A DNA stretch of 64,000 nucleotides from Caprella mutica (Eukaryota; Arthropoda; Malacostraca; Amphipoda; Caprellidae). Under the pieces are notes generated by a model that was given only the letters and a program-made list of their open reading frames with translations, did not search any database and was not told the origin of the DNA. Both the position numbers and the translations under genes were made by a program. Shown piece after piece: positions 1 to 12,200 of the stretch; the stretch's first letter is position 1, and each line of letters begins with the position of its first letter. Location of the stretch: contig CANNZV010002369.1 of NCBI GenBank assembly GCA_947561585.1, positions 1-64,000 of the forward strand. Direction: 5' to 3'.

Positions 1-179
1 CTTAATTATATATCTAATATGCTTCGAAACGATATCCACTCGTATCCAATAAATAAATAAATTCAAGAATTAAAATTTAACATTCTTACTTTATTGGATA
101 TAATAATACTTAGGTTAGGTGCATATCAATTTAATTAATCTTACATAATATTATATACAAATTAAATGGGAAGAATTTA

Positions 180-270
180 AGTGATGTGTCTGGGGATTGA
201 ACCTGCAATCATGGAGCAACTATCCTGCAGTCACCCGTACCTCTATCGATCATTGTGCTACCGTGGATAC
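180..270 (-). repeat. tRNA-derived SINE head
   Basis: Read on the minus strand it has an A-box-like TAGCACAATGATCGATAGAGG region (240-260) and a B-box-like AGGTTCAATCCCC (191-203) at the spacing of a tRNA gene, with the usual SINE-type GGTAGC start. It does not fold as an intact tRNA by eye, so a SINE or tRNA relic is more likely than a functional tRNA. Confidence 0.5.
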
Positions 271-1316
271 ATTTGACTAAAGAAATTTTTTGATATTAAA
301 CGACTCAGAGATACTTAGAGATATTTTAAAGGTCTCCTCCAAGCAAATTTTTTTATTGCTTAAATCAACGAGGCTAATGCTTCTTATCATTTTACTGCAA
401 ACTCTATAAAATTTGATATCATATTTTTAATTTTATATGCTTTTAAAAGATTTTTATAATCCAAACTCTACAAAACCTACTTTACTTCCGACTTTCTAAT
501 TTTCAATCTGAAGAAGAAGAATGTACACCATTCGTTTTGATTGTCAACTAAGTATTTGGTTTAATAAATCTATTTATTATTCGTTTAAAAGTTTAAATTT
601 GGATAAACTCATTATAGAAACGTTTCTATACTTTTAGAAACAATTAATATCTTAAAAGAAGGCCAAAAACGCATTGTTTGTTTATAAATCTAAATTTGAA
701 ATCAAAACAAAGAGTGTACAATCTTCTTTCTCAGCGTCAGGTTGGAGATTCGCTCGATTGTTGCTCACAGAGTATTAAAAAACTTTAAAAGCAAATAATA
801 AAATATATACTGAACCGAATTGTATGCGGTTTGCAGAATAATGATCGTAGAACTTAGTTCTATAATATTATGTACCTTTAAAGTGAATTTAACTAATATT
901 GGCAAGCACCGCTTTAATAACCAAAATCACAACTTATTCTTATCACAAATTGTTCATAACAAGATAGTCAATTTTTTATAGAATTGTAACTCCTTAAAAA
1001 TTCCATTCTCTATGAGTTCAAATTAAAGAAAATGTTTTGAGGCCACGACATAGAATAAAGATGAAACCTCTGTGATGAAAGTTCAAAGTAATGAATGAAT
1101 TAATTAAAATTTGACCATAGATTAACTCTCACTTATTATAATATATAGGTGAGTAATTAGTTTGATATTTTGAAGTATATAATTGTGTCTCATAGAACAA
1201 ACAAGAATTTTGTGCTCTGTGAAATATTTTTAGCAGAGGGGTATATGTTCCAAGTTATTATTAGGGTGTATCTTTTCGAACACGTAATAAAGGAAAATAT
1301 AATGATTATATTTAAC
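271..1316. other. AT-rich stretch, nothing recognised
   Basis: No coding sequence, RNA gene or clear repeat structure was recognised. Confidence 0.5.
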
Positions 1317-1679
1317 TACACTGAGAAAAATAAACAACTCCAACTGATGCACTCAGGTGTTCCGAGTTCACCCTATGGCTTTTTCTCTAAAGCGAGACAC
1401 TTTAGTGCATCAAACTGTAGTTTGGATGCACTAAAGTGCATCAGTTCGATGCACTTTAGTATCTCAAATTTTAGCTATAACCTTTAAGTTTGTTAAAATG
1501 ATGAGAAAATTATTCTCGTCATTTTAGAAAAGGAAAATTTGAGACACTAAAGTGCATCGAACTGATGCACTTTAGTGCATCCAAACTATAGTTTGATGCA
1601 CTAAAGTGTCTCGCTTTAGAGAAAAAGCCATAGGGTGAACTCGAAACACCTGGGTGCATCAAAATTTCTCTGAGTGTAA
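1317..1679. mobile_element. Large foldback (MITE-like) element
   Basis: A near-perfect palindrome of about 360 bp. The ends read ACACTGAGAAA and TTTCTCTGAGTGT; inner arms share GATGCACTTTAGTGCATC-type motifs, which are themselves palindromic, around a short AT-rich centre. It has no coding capacity (any open frame here is the element itself). The superfamily is not identified. Confidence 0.75.
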
Positions 1680-3037
1680 TAACTACTATTTAATTAGTAA
1701 CATAATAACAGATCAAAATTAGGGTAAAAAAATCGAACAGTTGCCAATTCAAACTGAAATACATATTATTTTATTTACGCTATTCAACCAAATAATAATA
1801 TTTTTATTTAACATTGAATGGAATGTTTAATTTTCAATGTGAATAATTATTTCAAACGAAATAATAACATTTCATGCTATATATGAATTAACTAGCGGCC
1901 AAACTCATTTTTATCAAGGGAATAAATAAAGTTTTAAATTAATAATTGAAGGGATAACAGGCCTATTTATACTAAATTGCCTGAAACTGCTACAATTTCA
2001 AAGACACTTAATTGAGGATATTAAATTGACTATTTGGTGTGATTAAAGTTGAGAGAGATCGTTTGCACCTAACCTCTCTGATTGTCTGTCGACAACTGCC
2101 AAATAGAACCTGTAGACTTATATAATAAATATTCATAATACTGGTACATCAAAAATGTTTTCCTTCATTGGGCCAGTGTTGTTTGGAAACCGTTGTCCCA
2201 ATGTCGTTTTCATTGCATTGGCCCAATGTATTATAGCACCAGGGTACAGGAACATAAGCTATATCCAGAATAGCCTCGACGTATTAATGCCCGAACGTGC
2301 CTTTACTTTGCCAACGCTGGCCTGATAGTGCAATGTTATCAGGGAAGCCTCAGCCATCTATCTAACCATGGAAGTACTACCTAGTAGCATCTAACTAACT
2401 CACTGGTTTTCCCTTTTATTTTGGGTTAACTCCAACAAACACAAATAATTGTGTTAAAAAAACATCATAAATTAACTGAAACTGTGCTATAATATGGTAA
2501 TTAATAGAGTTCATTAACTCGATAAGTTTGACCATACGAATAACATAGAAGTTTGGAATGGAAAAATTTAGAATCATTCGAATGGTTTGTAATGTTATTG
2601 GTTGACTGATATTTTCATGGATTGTGTCATAATTATGGGCCATTCAAATGGTTTTCATATTATTTAAGATGGTTTTCATCTTAGCATGAAAGCTGAAGAG
2701 AAACCTTATAAAATACTTTGATAAAAGCAAGTGATTGCAACACGGATGAGCAGTTGTGTACAAAACACCGCACAGTGACCTACCGCATAAGTGTGTAAGT
2801 AAGCTAGTACCTATTTACTTCATAATAACGGTACTTCTCTCTCTAATATGAGGATATATTAGATGAATATTTCCCCTCTTCTTAATTTATTGATTTTAAT
2901 AGGATGTTATAATTTCCGCGTTATTGGAACGTATTATTGATGTTGAGTCACTCGCACACACCTTAGAAATGAGAGGCCTGTGTTGACTCCTTTAGTGACT
3001 CTTTGACTCGTGTATTTAGGCTTAATTAATTACCGCA
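1680..3037. other. Upstream region of dynein gene, nothing recognised
   Basis: AT-rich; possible promoter and 5' UTR of the dynein gene lie here, but no TATA box or initiator could be assigned with confidence. A CATTGGGCCA-type motif recurs around 2168-2230, suggesting a decayed repeat. Confidence 0.4.
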
Positions 3038-3040
3038 GGT

Positions 3041-3208
3041 ATGAGTGAGCCTAACAAGCAGTCCCCTGATATCAGACTCCTAAAACACACCGCTGGTTAC
3101 CCTAGCAAAATGTCAGACCGGAAGGCAGAGCTGGAGAGGAAGAAGGCTAAGCTTGTAGCTTTGAAAGAGGAGAAAGAGAGGAGGAGGAGGGAGAAGGAAA
3201 TGAAAGAG
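3041..3208 (+). CDS. DYNC1I: Dynein intermediate chain exon 1 (N-terminal helix)
   Basis: Encodes 56 residues ending MKE and stops in phase 0 at a GT donor (3209). The segment from the in-frame Met at 3110, [18 protein letters not shown], matches the canonical N-terminus of animal intermediate chains, which start MSD and continue as a single charged helix binding p150/NudE. The extra 23 residues from 3041 have no counterpart I know, so 3110 may be the real start. A CAG acceptor-like sequence ends at 3038, two bases before the first ATG, so an upstream 5' UTR exon is possible. Confidence 0.88.
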
Positions 3209-6200
3209 GTGTGTTTTTTATATTTAATAATTATATAAATAAGTATTATTCTTATATTAAATGTTATGACATTTCAAGATTTGCATAATTCAAAATAGTA
3301 TCTTCTATCTTTAGTGATCTCCCAGTCTGCAGAGCCAGAATGTGTCTTCTCCCGCAGAGATTTTAATTTGAGAGACAGTTACTCTCTGACTCACAGTAGC
3401 AGATTCAGAATCTCCCGCAGCTAAATTAATGGTAACATAGGAATTAATTCAAAATCTCCCGCAGCTAAATTAACGGTAACATAGGAATTAATTCAAGATC
3501 TCCCGCAGAGATCTCAAATTTCTAAAAATTCAATCAAAAGCTCCCGCAGAGAGTCTTGGAAAAATGTTCCATATTCTGCAGACTGGGTGATCTCTCAGAA
3601 AAATTGACTTGGGACTTTCAACTCTCAAGTCATTTATGAAATTGTCTCTTTCTTTGTTTTTATATGTCTCTGATAAATATTTCTATTAATTTAAATATAA
3701 AGAATGATTTATTTCAATTTTTCTTTCATGTTTAATGTTTTAATCCAATTTGAAATATTTAATATGTAAATAAATTATGTATCTTCTCTGCTTCTTGTGT
3801 TATAATAACTGTTATTCATTTCAGAAATTTGAAATTCTGTTATTTTTACACTGGAGCTATTTTCCGTATCAAATTATTGACTTATTAGTTATTACTTAAT
3901 AATACTTATTAATAAATAACATTATTACTCTATCAGTCTCGTCTGTAGAAACTGGTAAAGTGTTCCTGACTCCTGAGTTCATAGAGATCTCTTACTCTGT
4001 TTGTAGCAAAATTAATGTAATTATAGGGATTAATCAGAAGTGTTCATAGCAAAATTAATGTAAATATAGAAATTAATTCAAAATTGTTCAGAGAGAATAT
4101 CCCAAATATCTCCCATATTCTTATTCTGCAGACTGGTTACTCCATATTCCATAAGAATTCAAAATTAGCTAATATGGTAATATAATTACCCAGATAGCCA
4201 AATTTAAATACAATGTTCAGAAATAATACTGGTACCAAATTAGAAGTTGAGTTCTATTGTTCTAATAATAACATGTGGAATATCCTAATTCTTGTCTCTT
4301 AACAAACTCTTTTGAATCAATTCCCCAGGTAATAAAACATGTCACATACTCGCCATTTCAATGTCGAGTCTGTGACAGATATTTTGAGTCCTTCAATTGC
4401 AAATGACGAGAAATATCTAATTTTCTCCTATGCTACAATGTTTATTTGGAGAGAAATTTGGTTATTTTTGGAGAGACAAATGGAGAGTTTATGAGACATA
4501 CTATTTTACTTGGTCAATTCCTATTTACATTAATTAAACTTTTCTACATTCATTGCCAATGATATTAATATTTTTTTTTCTATGGATACATTAGTGGAAG
4601 TGGAACATAAAATAGTGTCTCCATGAACTCCTTGTGTTGTTGCCAATTGCCAAATAGGGTAAGTTCTAAATTATCGGTCAGTTCCTCATTTTTGGACAGG
4701 TAAGAAAAAATGATATAATAACAATTATTTAATTTTTATTATATCGTTTTTTCTTAAAAAAACATGGTTACTTTGGTTTTTATGTTTTTGTTCCATCCTT
4801 TGCAGCTCTAAAATCATGATAAAATTCATCATTAATCATCCATATCATATTTATATCATTTAAAATAGTTTTGTTAAATCATTTAAATATATTATGTAGC
4901 AGCTACAGTAGCTATATAAAAATATAATTAGTTAATCTTAATAGTGTAATTTTTTTAATGGAAGACATTAAAACAGAAGGAAAATAGAAATACGGACAGG
5001 ATTTTCTCCTCACCATATTGTATTATTATCATTTTATAAAGATATTTTACATAGTAAATATTAAAATAAGGTCATATTGAGATATTCAGTAGCTTATATC
5101 TTGTCTTTTAGTTTCATCTATATTTGAAATTTGAAATTTTAAACCAATACAAATATAAGAATTCAAGAAATATTTGAATCTAGATGTATATGAATATTTG
5201 AATCTATTCAAAACTTGAGTTTTAATTTTTTTTATAATCACATTAAAGTGGACTAGCAGCTAAAAATTATTCATGAATTGGTAGCAAAATGATTTTTTCA
5301 AAAGAATCTATTTTTTTTCTTATTTTATCAAAATATGAATGATGTTTTGTATTGTTGTTTATCATGTATACTGATCAGTTATGAACTAATCAGTATCTTT
5401 AAGCACTTATATTAAATAATTACATATAAAAAAAACATGGTTTATTTTCTCAAAAAAAACCTGTTTGTTTTTAACAACCCTGGATCTACCCAATAATTTA
5501 GTTGACTTTATCATTTTTTTAAGATTGCAATGCACCTTTTTGCTATATCTGCTAAATTGTTGTTAAATGTTAATCAACATCGCCTATAATGAAATTGAAA
5601 TATTTTTCCTCCCACGCTGTCCAGGTTTGAAAATGTGGCTTTGTACAGTGACGAATAATCTTTCAATTCTTTAATAATTTTGGTAATGGTGCATTTTAGC
5701 TTTGACTGAGAGTGTCGAAGCTACTCTTCCCCTCCTGTTTTATTAAATATTTATAATGTTGTGTCATAGATAATTGCATGAAATATAATAAATTGGAAAT
5801 TAAATAGAAATACTCTCATTTATTTATATAATAATTTACTTATTTAACATTAAAGTATAACATTAGTTTAGAATATTTTTCACCCTCAGGGGTATCCTAA
5901 AGCTGTCTGTGGTGAATGGAAGAGAAGGGGGTGGTGTCCCTTGGGCCCCGAACTGCTGTAATTTTCATTATGGATTGCCTTTTTTTTACCATGTTTATCA
6001 TTTTTTTAACGCTACTTCAGTTTTAGAGGATAGCGCTAGGGCTATTCTCTTCAACTACGAGGTCTTAGATTTTGTGTTAGGTAGGCTTCATTTACTATCA
6101 CCTCTTCATTTTCCTCTTCCATCCGTGAGTGCAGCCACCGGTGCTTGTGTCCCGTTTCGTCACACTTCTTGGTAAGTGACTGCATTCATGGAGTAGCTTT

Positions 6201-9200
6201 TCTGCATCCATGAGCATCGTCACCGATGGTGGTAAGTGACTTTGTTCATGGAGCCTCTTTCCTTTCTGACTGCTTCTTCTAGTCCCTCGTACTTAATTTC
6301 CTTATGATGTCAGCGATATGGCCTTTGGTTCCAAAGCAGACGCTAGACCCCTACTAAATTATTATTGAAATATTTTTCTTATTTTAAATAATATTACAAA
6401 AAATTTCTTCATATACCTACCTATTACAAATGGAATAAAAGTAAAAATATTCAGACCATTTTTTTGCCAGAAACCATGAAAGGAATCTGCAATAAGACTG
6501 CTAATTATAACTAAGCAACTATTATACAGTGTTACATAGCTAGGTACCACATTTTTTAATTAATTGCTAATATTTAATAACGAGAATAGCTTCGGCGAAC
6601 TCGGATGAAGCTTTTTTGCACCTTAACCGTAATTTAGTTCAAAAGTTATGCACTTTACCACATTTTCTACCATACAAGAAATATAGGAGTAATTTAAAAT
6701 ATACAGTGTGTACACAAATAATGTATCCACTGCCATCGAGTATATCTTTAGAGTACTATCTATAATTCATTAATATTAATCCACGTATCTATGGTACCAA
6801 CATATTATGCATATTATCGTGAAATGATGAATAATGCAGATTCAAGGCAGTAGATATATTTTTTGCAGACACACTGCATATAACTTATTATTTTAATTAT
6901 TATCTATTTTAATATTTGTTTCTGCAAAACTAGGATCAAGAGAGTTAGCTACTTGTTTTTTCTCTAAAGGTTCTCTAAATCCTGTGCAGCTGAATTTATA
7001 TTGAAATGTTGCATATCAAAAGGATCACCTGTACAATCCGCACCCCAAGATTTCCCTCCTGTTCCTGTGCAATCCGCACCTGAAGAGTTCACTCCTGTGC
7101 AATCCGCACCCCAAGATTTCACTCCTGTACAATCCACACCCCAAGATTTCACTCCTGTACAATCCGCACCCCAAGATTTCACTCCTGTGCAATCCACACC
7201 CCAAGATTTCACTCCAGTATAATCCGCACCCCAAGATTTCACTCCTGTACAATCCGCACCCCAAGATTTCACTCCTGTACAATCCGCACCCCAAGATTTC
7301 ACTCCTGTACAATCCACACCCCAAGATTTCACTCCAGTATAATCCGCACCCCAAGATTTCACTCCTGTACAATCCGCACCCCAAGATTTCACTCCTGTAC
7401 AATCCGCACCCCAAGATTTCACTCCTGTACAATCCGCACCCCAAGATTTCACTCCTGTACAATCCGCACCCCAAGATTTCACTCCTGTGCAATCCACACC
7501 CCAAGATTTCACTCCAGTATAATCCGCACCCCAAGATTTCACTCCTGTACAATCCGCACCCCAAGATTTCACTCCTGTACAATCCGCACCCCAAGATTTC
7601 ACTCCTGTACAATCCACACCCCAAGATTTCACTCCAGTATAATCCGCACCCCAAGATTTCACTCCTGTACAATCCGCACCCCAAGATTTCACTCCTGTGC
7701 AATCCGCACCCCAAGATTTCACTCCTGTACAATCCACACCCCAAGATTTCACTCCTGTACAATCCGCACCCCAAGATTTCACTCCTGTACAATCCGCACC
7801 CCAAGATTTCACTCCTGTGCAATCCACACCCCAAGATTTCACTCCAGTATAATCCGCACCCCAAGATTTCACTCCTGTACAATCCGCACCCCAAGATTTC
7901 ACTCCTGTACAATCCGCACCCCAAGATTTCACTCCTGTACAATCCGCACCCCAAGATTTCACTCCTGTACAATCCGCACCCCAAGATTTTCACTCCTGTA
8001 CAATCCACACCCCAAGATTTCACTCCTGTACAATCCACACCCCAAGATTTCACTCCTGTACAATCCACACCCCAAGATTTCACTCCTGTGCAATCCTCAC
8101 CCCAAGATTTTCACTCCTGTGCAATCCTCACCCCACGATTTCACTCCTGTACAATCCTCACCCCTAACAGTAATGGAGATCAGATTGTACAGGTAATCCT
8201 ATTAAAGAACTGCAATGTATGTTTTAATTTATAAATTTTAAGACTATTTTGAAACTTTATCATTTCTGTTATTTATATTTACAGAATATATTATCATTTC
8301 TGTAGTGTATTGCAATTTACTTGCTTTGCCCTATAAAACTACTATATAAATCATTTATTTAGATCCATTTGAAGTGTTCACCCCTTATTATTCATGTAAC
8401 CATATTTAGTCACTTGAACTTTTTATGAAAAGTAGGTTGCTGAACAATGAAAATGCAATGTGTTCCAATATCAAGCCATTTTTAATGAATACTTATTGGA
8501 TTAGATTATAATTGTGTTACAATCATTATTAATCTGTAATCATTCTTTTCTCATCCCATTAATATGTTTCTACATATAAAATGAGTAACATTATATAGTA
8601 CATGTTACTGAATAGGTTTACTTTTCAAATAGATATTGTGTAGCTTCTCTGTGTGAATTTTGCTAACTATGCGCCTGCGTATGTATTATCTCGTGTATAG
8701 GTGGGTGTGTTGTCATATCTGTGTACTGCAGTCACTTCACAAGGTAGTGCCGTGTGTAGTATGTGTATACACACTAAGTAGTGCTATGTGTAGTATGTGT
8801 ACACAGCATATGGCTACGTGCGTTCTGATAACTAGTCTTATAATAAACGGTTAATTTCTAACTTCTGGTTGCCTCGTAAAGAAGGTGTGCCTAAATATAC
8901 CTATTACCATCTTAACAAGGTAGTAGTGCTTTAAAATGGCAGTAACGTTTAAATTGTCAACTGCCACATGTGCTGTGCGTGCGTTTGTGCGTCTCAGTGT
9001 GCCTCTGACTGTGACGGAGTGAGGTTGTGTCACTCTCCTCGCTACACTGTGCCTATTGTTACACCTCGCTACACACTGTCATCTCGGTTGTAGCCAATAG
9101 AGCAGCACAAGTGTCTTCCTCTTCTGTTTTTTCTCTTTTTAACATCAGTAGTTACTTGGTTAGGTACTACCTCCTCACTAAGTTGTTTAGACTATCCAAT

Positions 9201-12200
9201 AACAATGATGACGTCATACCGGTCAGTCAGCTGATCTCAGTGAGGTCAACTGTTACCTAACCTTTAGAAACAGTGTACTTAATGTCACGTGGTGTCACGT
9301 CACGTGGTTGTCCTGTTTCTTATCCATAGGGTGACTTCCGAATTACTGAACGGTTCCTCATTTTCGATCATATTAGGAGAAATAATAGAATTTTGTTTTG
9401 TATCCACTATCCATGATACATAACTGGTTAGTGTACAGTGATACCTAGCTGGTTATTTTAATTTGTATCCATGATACTAAGCTGGTTATTTTAATTTGTA
9501 TCCATGATGCCTAACTGGTTATTTTAATTTGTATCCATGATGCCTAACTTGTTATAATAAATTTATAATTGGTATCCATGATACTGGTTATTTTTAATTA
9601 GTATTTATAATACTGGTTATTTTTTAACCATAACAATAAAACTGTTTTTTGTAGGTACTATCATGGATAATAATCTAAATATCATACATTTTTTTTATTA
9701 AATCTAAAATGTGTAAGCATTCAATAACTTGGAACTATCCCCCCCCCCCCTCTATTTTATCAGTTTAATTCCAATGGTATATTCTAGTTGTTATTTGTTA
9801 AGTGATTGTAATGTTCTGACGTCATGACACACAAAGTACATCACTGCATTTAGACATTACAACTATGACGTCACTGGAAGCAGTACCGGACACACGGTTG
9901 TCCAGTGTGCTTGTCCCTCCTAGCAGCCAGTCCAAGCTAGGGCCAGTGACTCTTGCTTGGAAGAAAGAGAAGGAGAGAAAGATAGAGAAACTGAAAGCCA
10001 TGAGAGAGAACAGGAAGAAGAGGGAAATGGAGAGGAGGGAAACTTTACCCAGAGAGGTCTTACACTTGCTACAAATTAGGAGAGAAAATATAGCTATGAA
10101 TGCTCTAATGTTAAAAACATTGTTACTTTTTAAACTTATGGTCTTAATTACTTCTGAAAAACTAATGTTTTTTCCTATAGGCCAAGTTATTCAACAGTCC
10201 ATATTAAGTCATATCTTAAAACACCAGTCAGTCATTTATCAGTCCCCTCTTTTTCAGGCTTCTGATGCCTCTAAGAATGTTGTCAGTGGGCAGACCAAAG
10301 ACTCTCAGCAGGAACTGGATAAGATGCTGGCCTCTTTTGGAGTGGCCCCTGTGTCAGGTCAGAGCTGTACTTTCTATAGTAATCTACCTAACTAATCAAT
10401 TACTTCAATGTCACATCATTTCTACTCTTCAGTATCAAATAAATCTACCTAAATAAATCAGTGGTAATATAGTTTGACCGTATCTAGGATACGGTGAGGC
10501 TAAAAAGGTTATGTTTCTTCCTTCTATTTTTTTAAATAACTATTGTAAGCAGCGCATAAGGTTTCTCTTTCGCATAAGTTCCTATCATCGATACAGTGCT
10601 GCAAGAAGAATGTTCTTACAGATATCGTTTTCAATGATAACTCTTCTCTGATTGGTCTGCTAGGAGTAGGAGCCAACAGGTTGGCTCCTTTTCCTTGCTT
10701 ATAGTTAAGAGTTAAATTAAATTACATTTCAAATAATAATAACTTTGAAACTCTCGACATATGTGTCTGTAATGTTGTTTGTTGTATTTGCTAGCTTGTT
10801 GTACTGTACATTTCATGATTTTTTAATGACCTGGAAGGGTCATTAAACACGCCCCCATTACACTCAGTGGTCAGCCTCCACAGCCAATCAATGAGCTACT
10901 AACTTTAAAAACATTATCCTAAAGAATTATCTGCAAGGAGCAATATTATACTAACTATATTCTTGGTAGTTGTAACCATTTAGAAAAAATTACATAAGTG
11001 GTGCCACCCTTAGGATACTATCGATCTGATTGTATCTAGGATACTATAGTTCTGATAGTATTTAGTATACTATAACTCTTATTGTATCAAGGATACTATA
11101 GTTCTGATATTATCTAGGATACTATAGCTCTAATTGTATCAAGGATACTATAGATCTTATTGTATCAAGGTTACTATAGTTCTGATCGTATCTAGGATAC
11201 TATAGTTCTAATCGTATCTAGGATACTATAGTTCTGATCGTATATAGGATACTATAGTTCTGATCGTATATAGGATACTATAGTTCTGATTGTATCAAGG
11301 ATACTATCGATCTGATTGTATCTAGGATACTATCGATCTGATTGTATCTAGGATACTATAGTTCTGATAGTATTTAGTATACTATAACTCTTATTGTATC
11401 AAGGATACTATAGTTCTGATATTATCTAGGATACTATAGTTCTGATATTATCTAGGATACTATAGCTCTAATTGTATCAAGGATACTATAGATCTTATTG
11501 TATCAAGGTTACTATAGTTCTGATCGTATCTAGGATACTATAGTTCTAATCGTATCTAGGATACTATAGTTCTGATCGTATATAGGATACTATAGTTCTG
11601 ATCGTATATAGGATACTATAGTTCTGATCGTATATAGGATACTATAGTTCTGATCGTATATAGGATATTTTAGCTGTTCCATTTAGTTAGTCCATTAGAG
11701 TTTATTTTATTTGGATTATAGGCTTAATTTCATCCTTTTCTTGAGAGTGCAAACATACAAAGCAAGATTTACAGTGTTACAAGTAGGTAGATGAGTAAAC
11801 AGATTTATGCCTTTAGTTTAACTCATTTAATTTCATTCTTCAGATAAAGAGAGAAAAGCCAAATCTTCCGCCAAAGGTTATACAGTTTTATTTACCCTTT
11901 CGTGTTTCTTTTTCAAAGTCACAGTCCTTTTCCATTGGAGTTCATTGTAGCCCTAGCTACTTCCTTCTATTAAATAATTACCTTTAACAATCTCACACTT
12001 CATCTATTTATCACTACATTCCTACATAGAGAAATAGAATAGAGTTTCGATCACCAGGTGAACTAAATACCCCAATGAGAGTTTCAATCACCAGGTGAAC
12101 TAAATACCCAATGAGAGTTTCAATCACCAGGTGAACTAAATACCCAATGAGAGTTTCAATCACCAGGTGAACTAAATACCCCAATGAGAGTTTCAATCAC

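Noticed and set aside
180..270. Functional tRNA gene
   Set aside because: A and B boxes are recognisable but no clean cloverleaf or acceptor stem could be formed by eye; a SINE fits better.
5909..6175. 88-residue frame near 5.9 kb as a gene
   Set aside because: It lies inside a dispersed repeat present at 54.6 kb, where the frame is not preserved.
6964..8083. Long open frames over the 30-bp array ([14 protein letters not shown] repeats)
   Set aside because: The unit is a multiple of three and lacks stops, so frames are open on both strands; no unique domain or start context, and it lies in a dynein intron.
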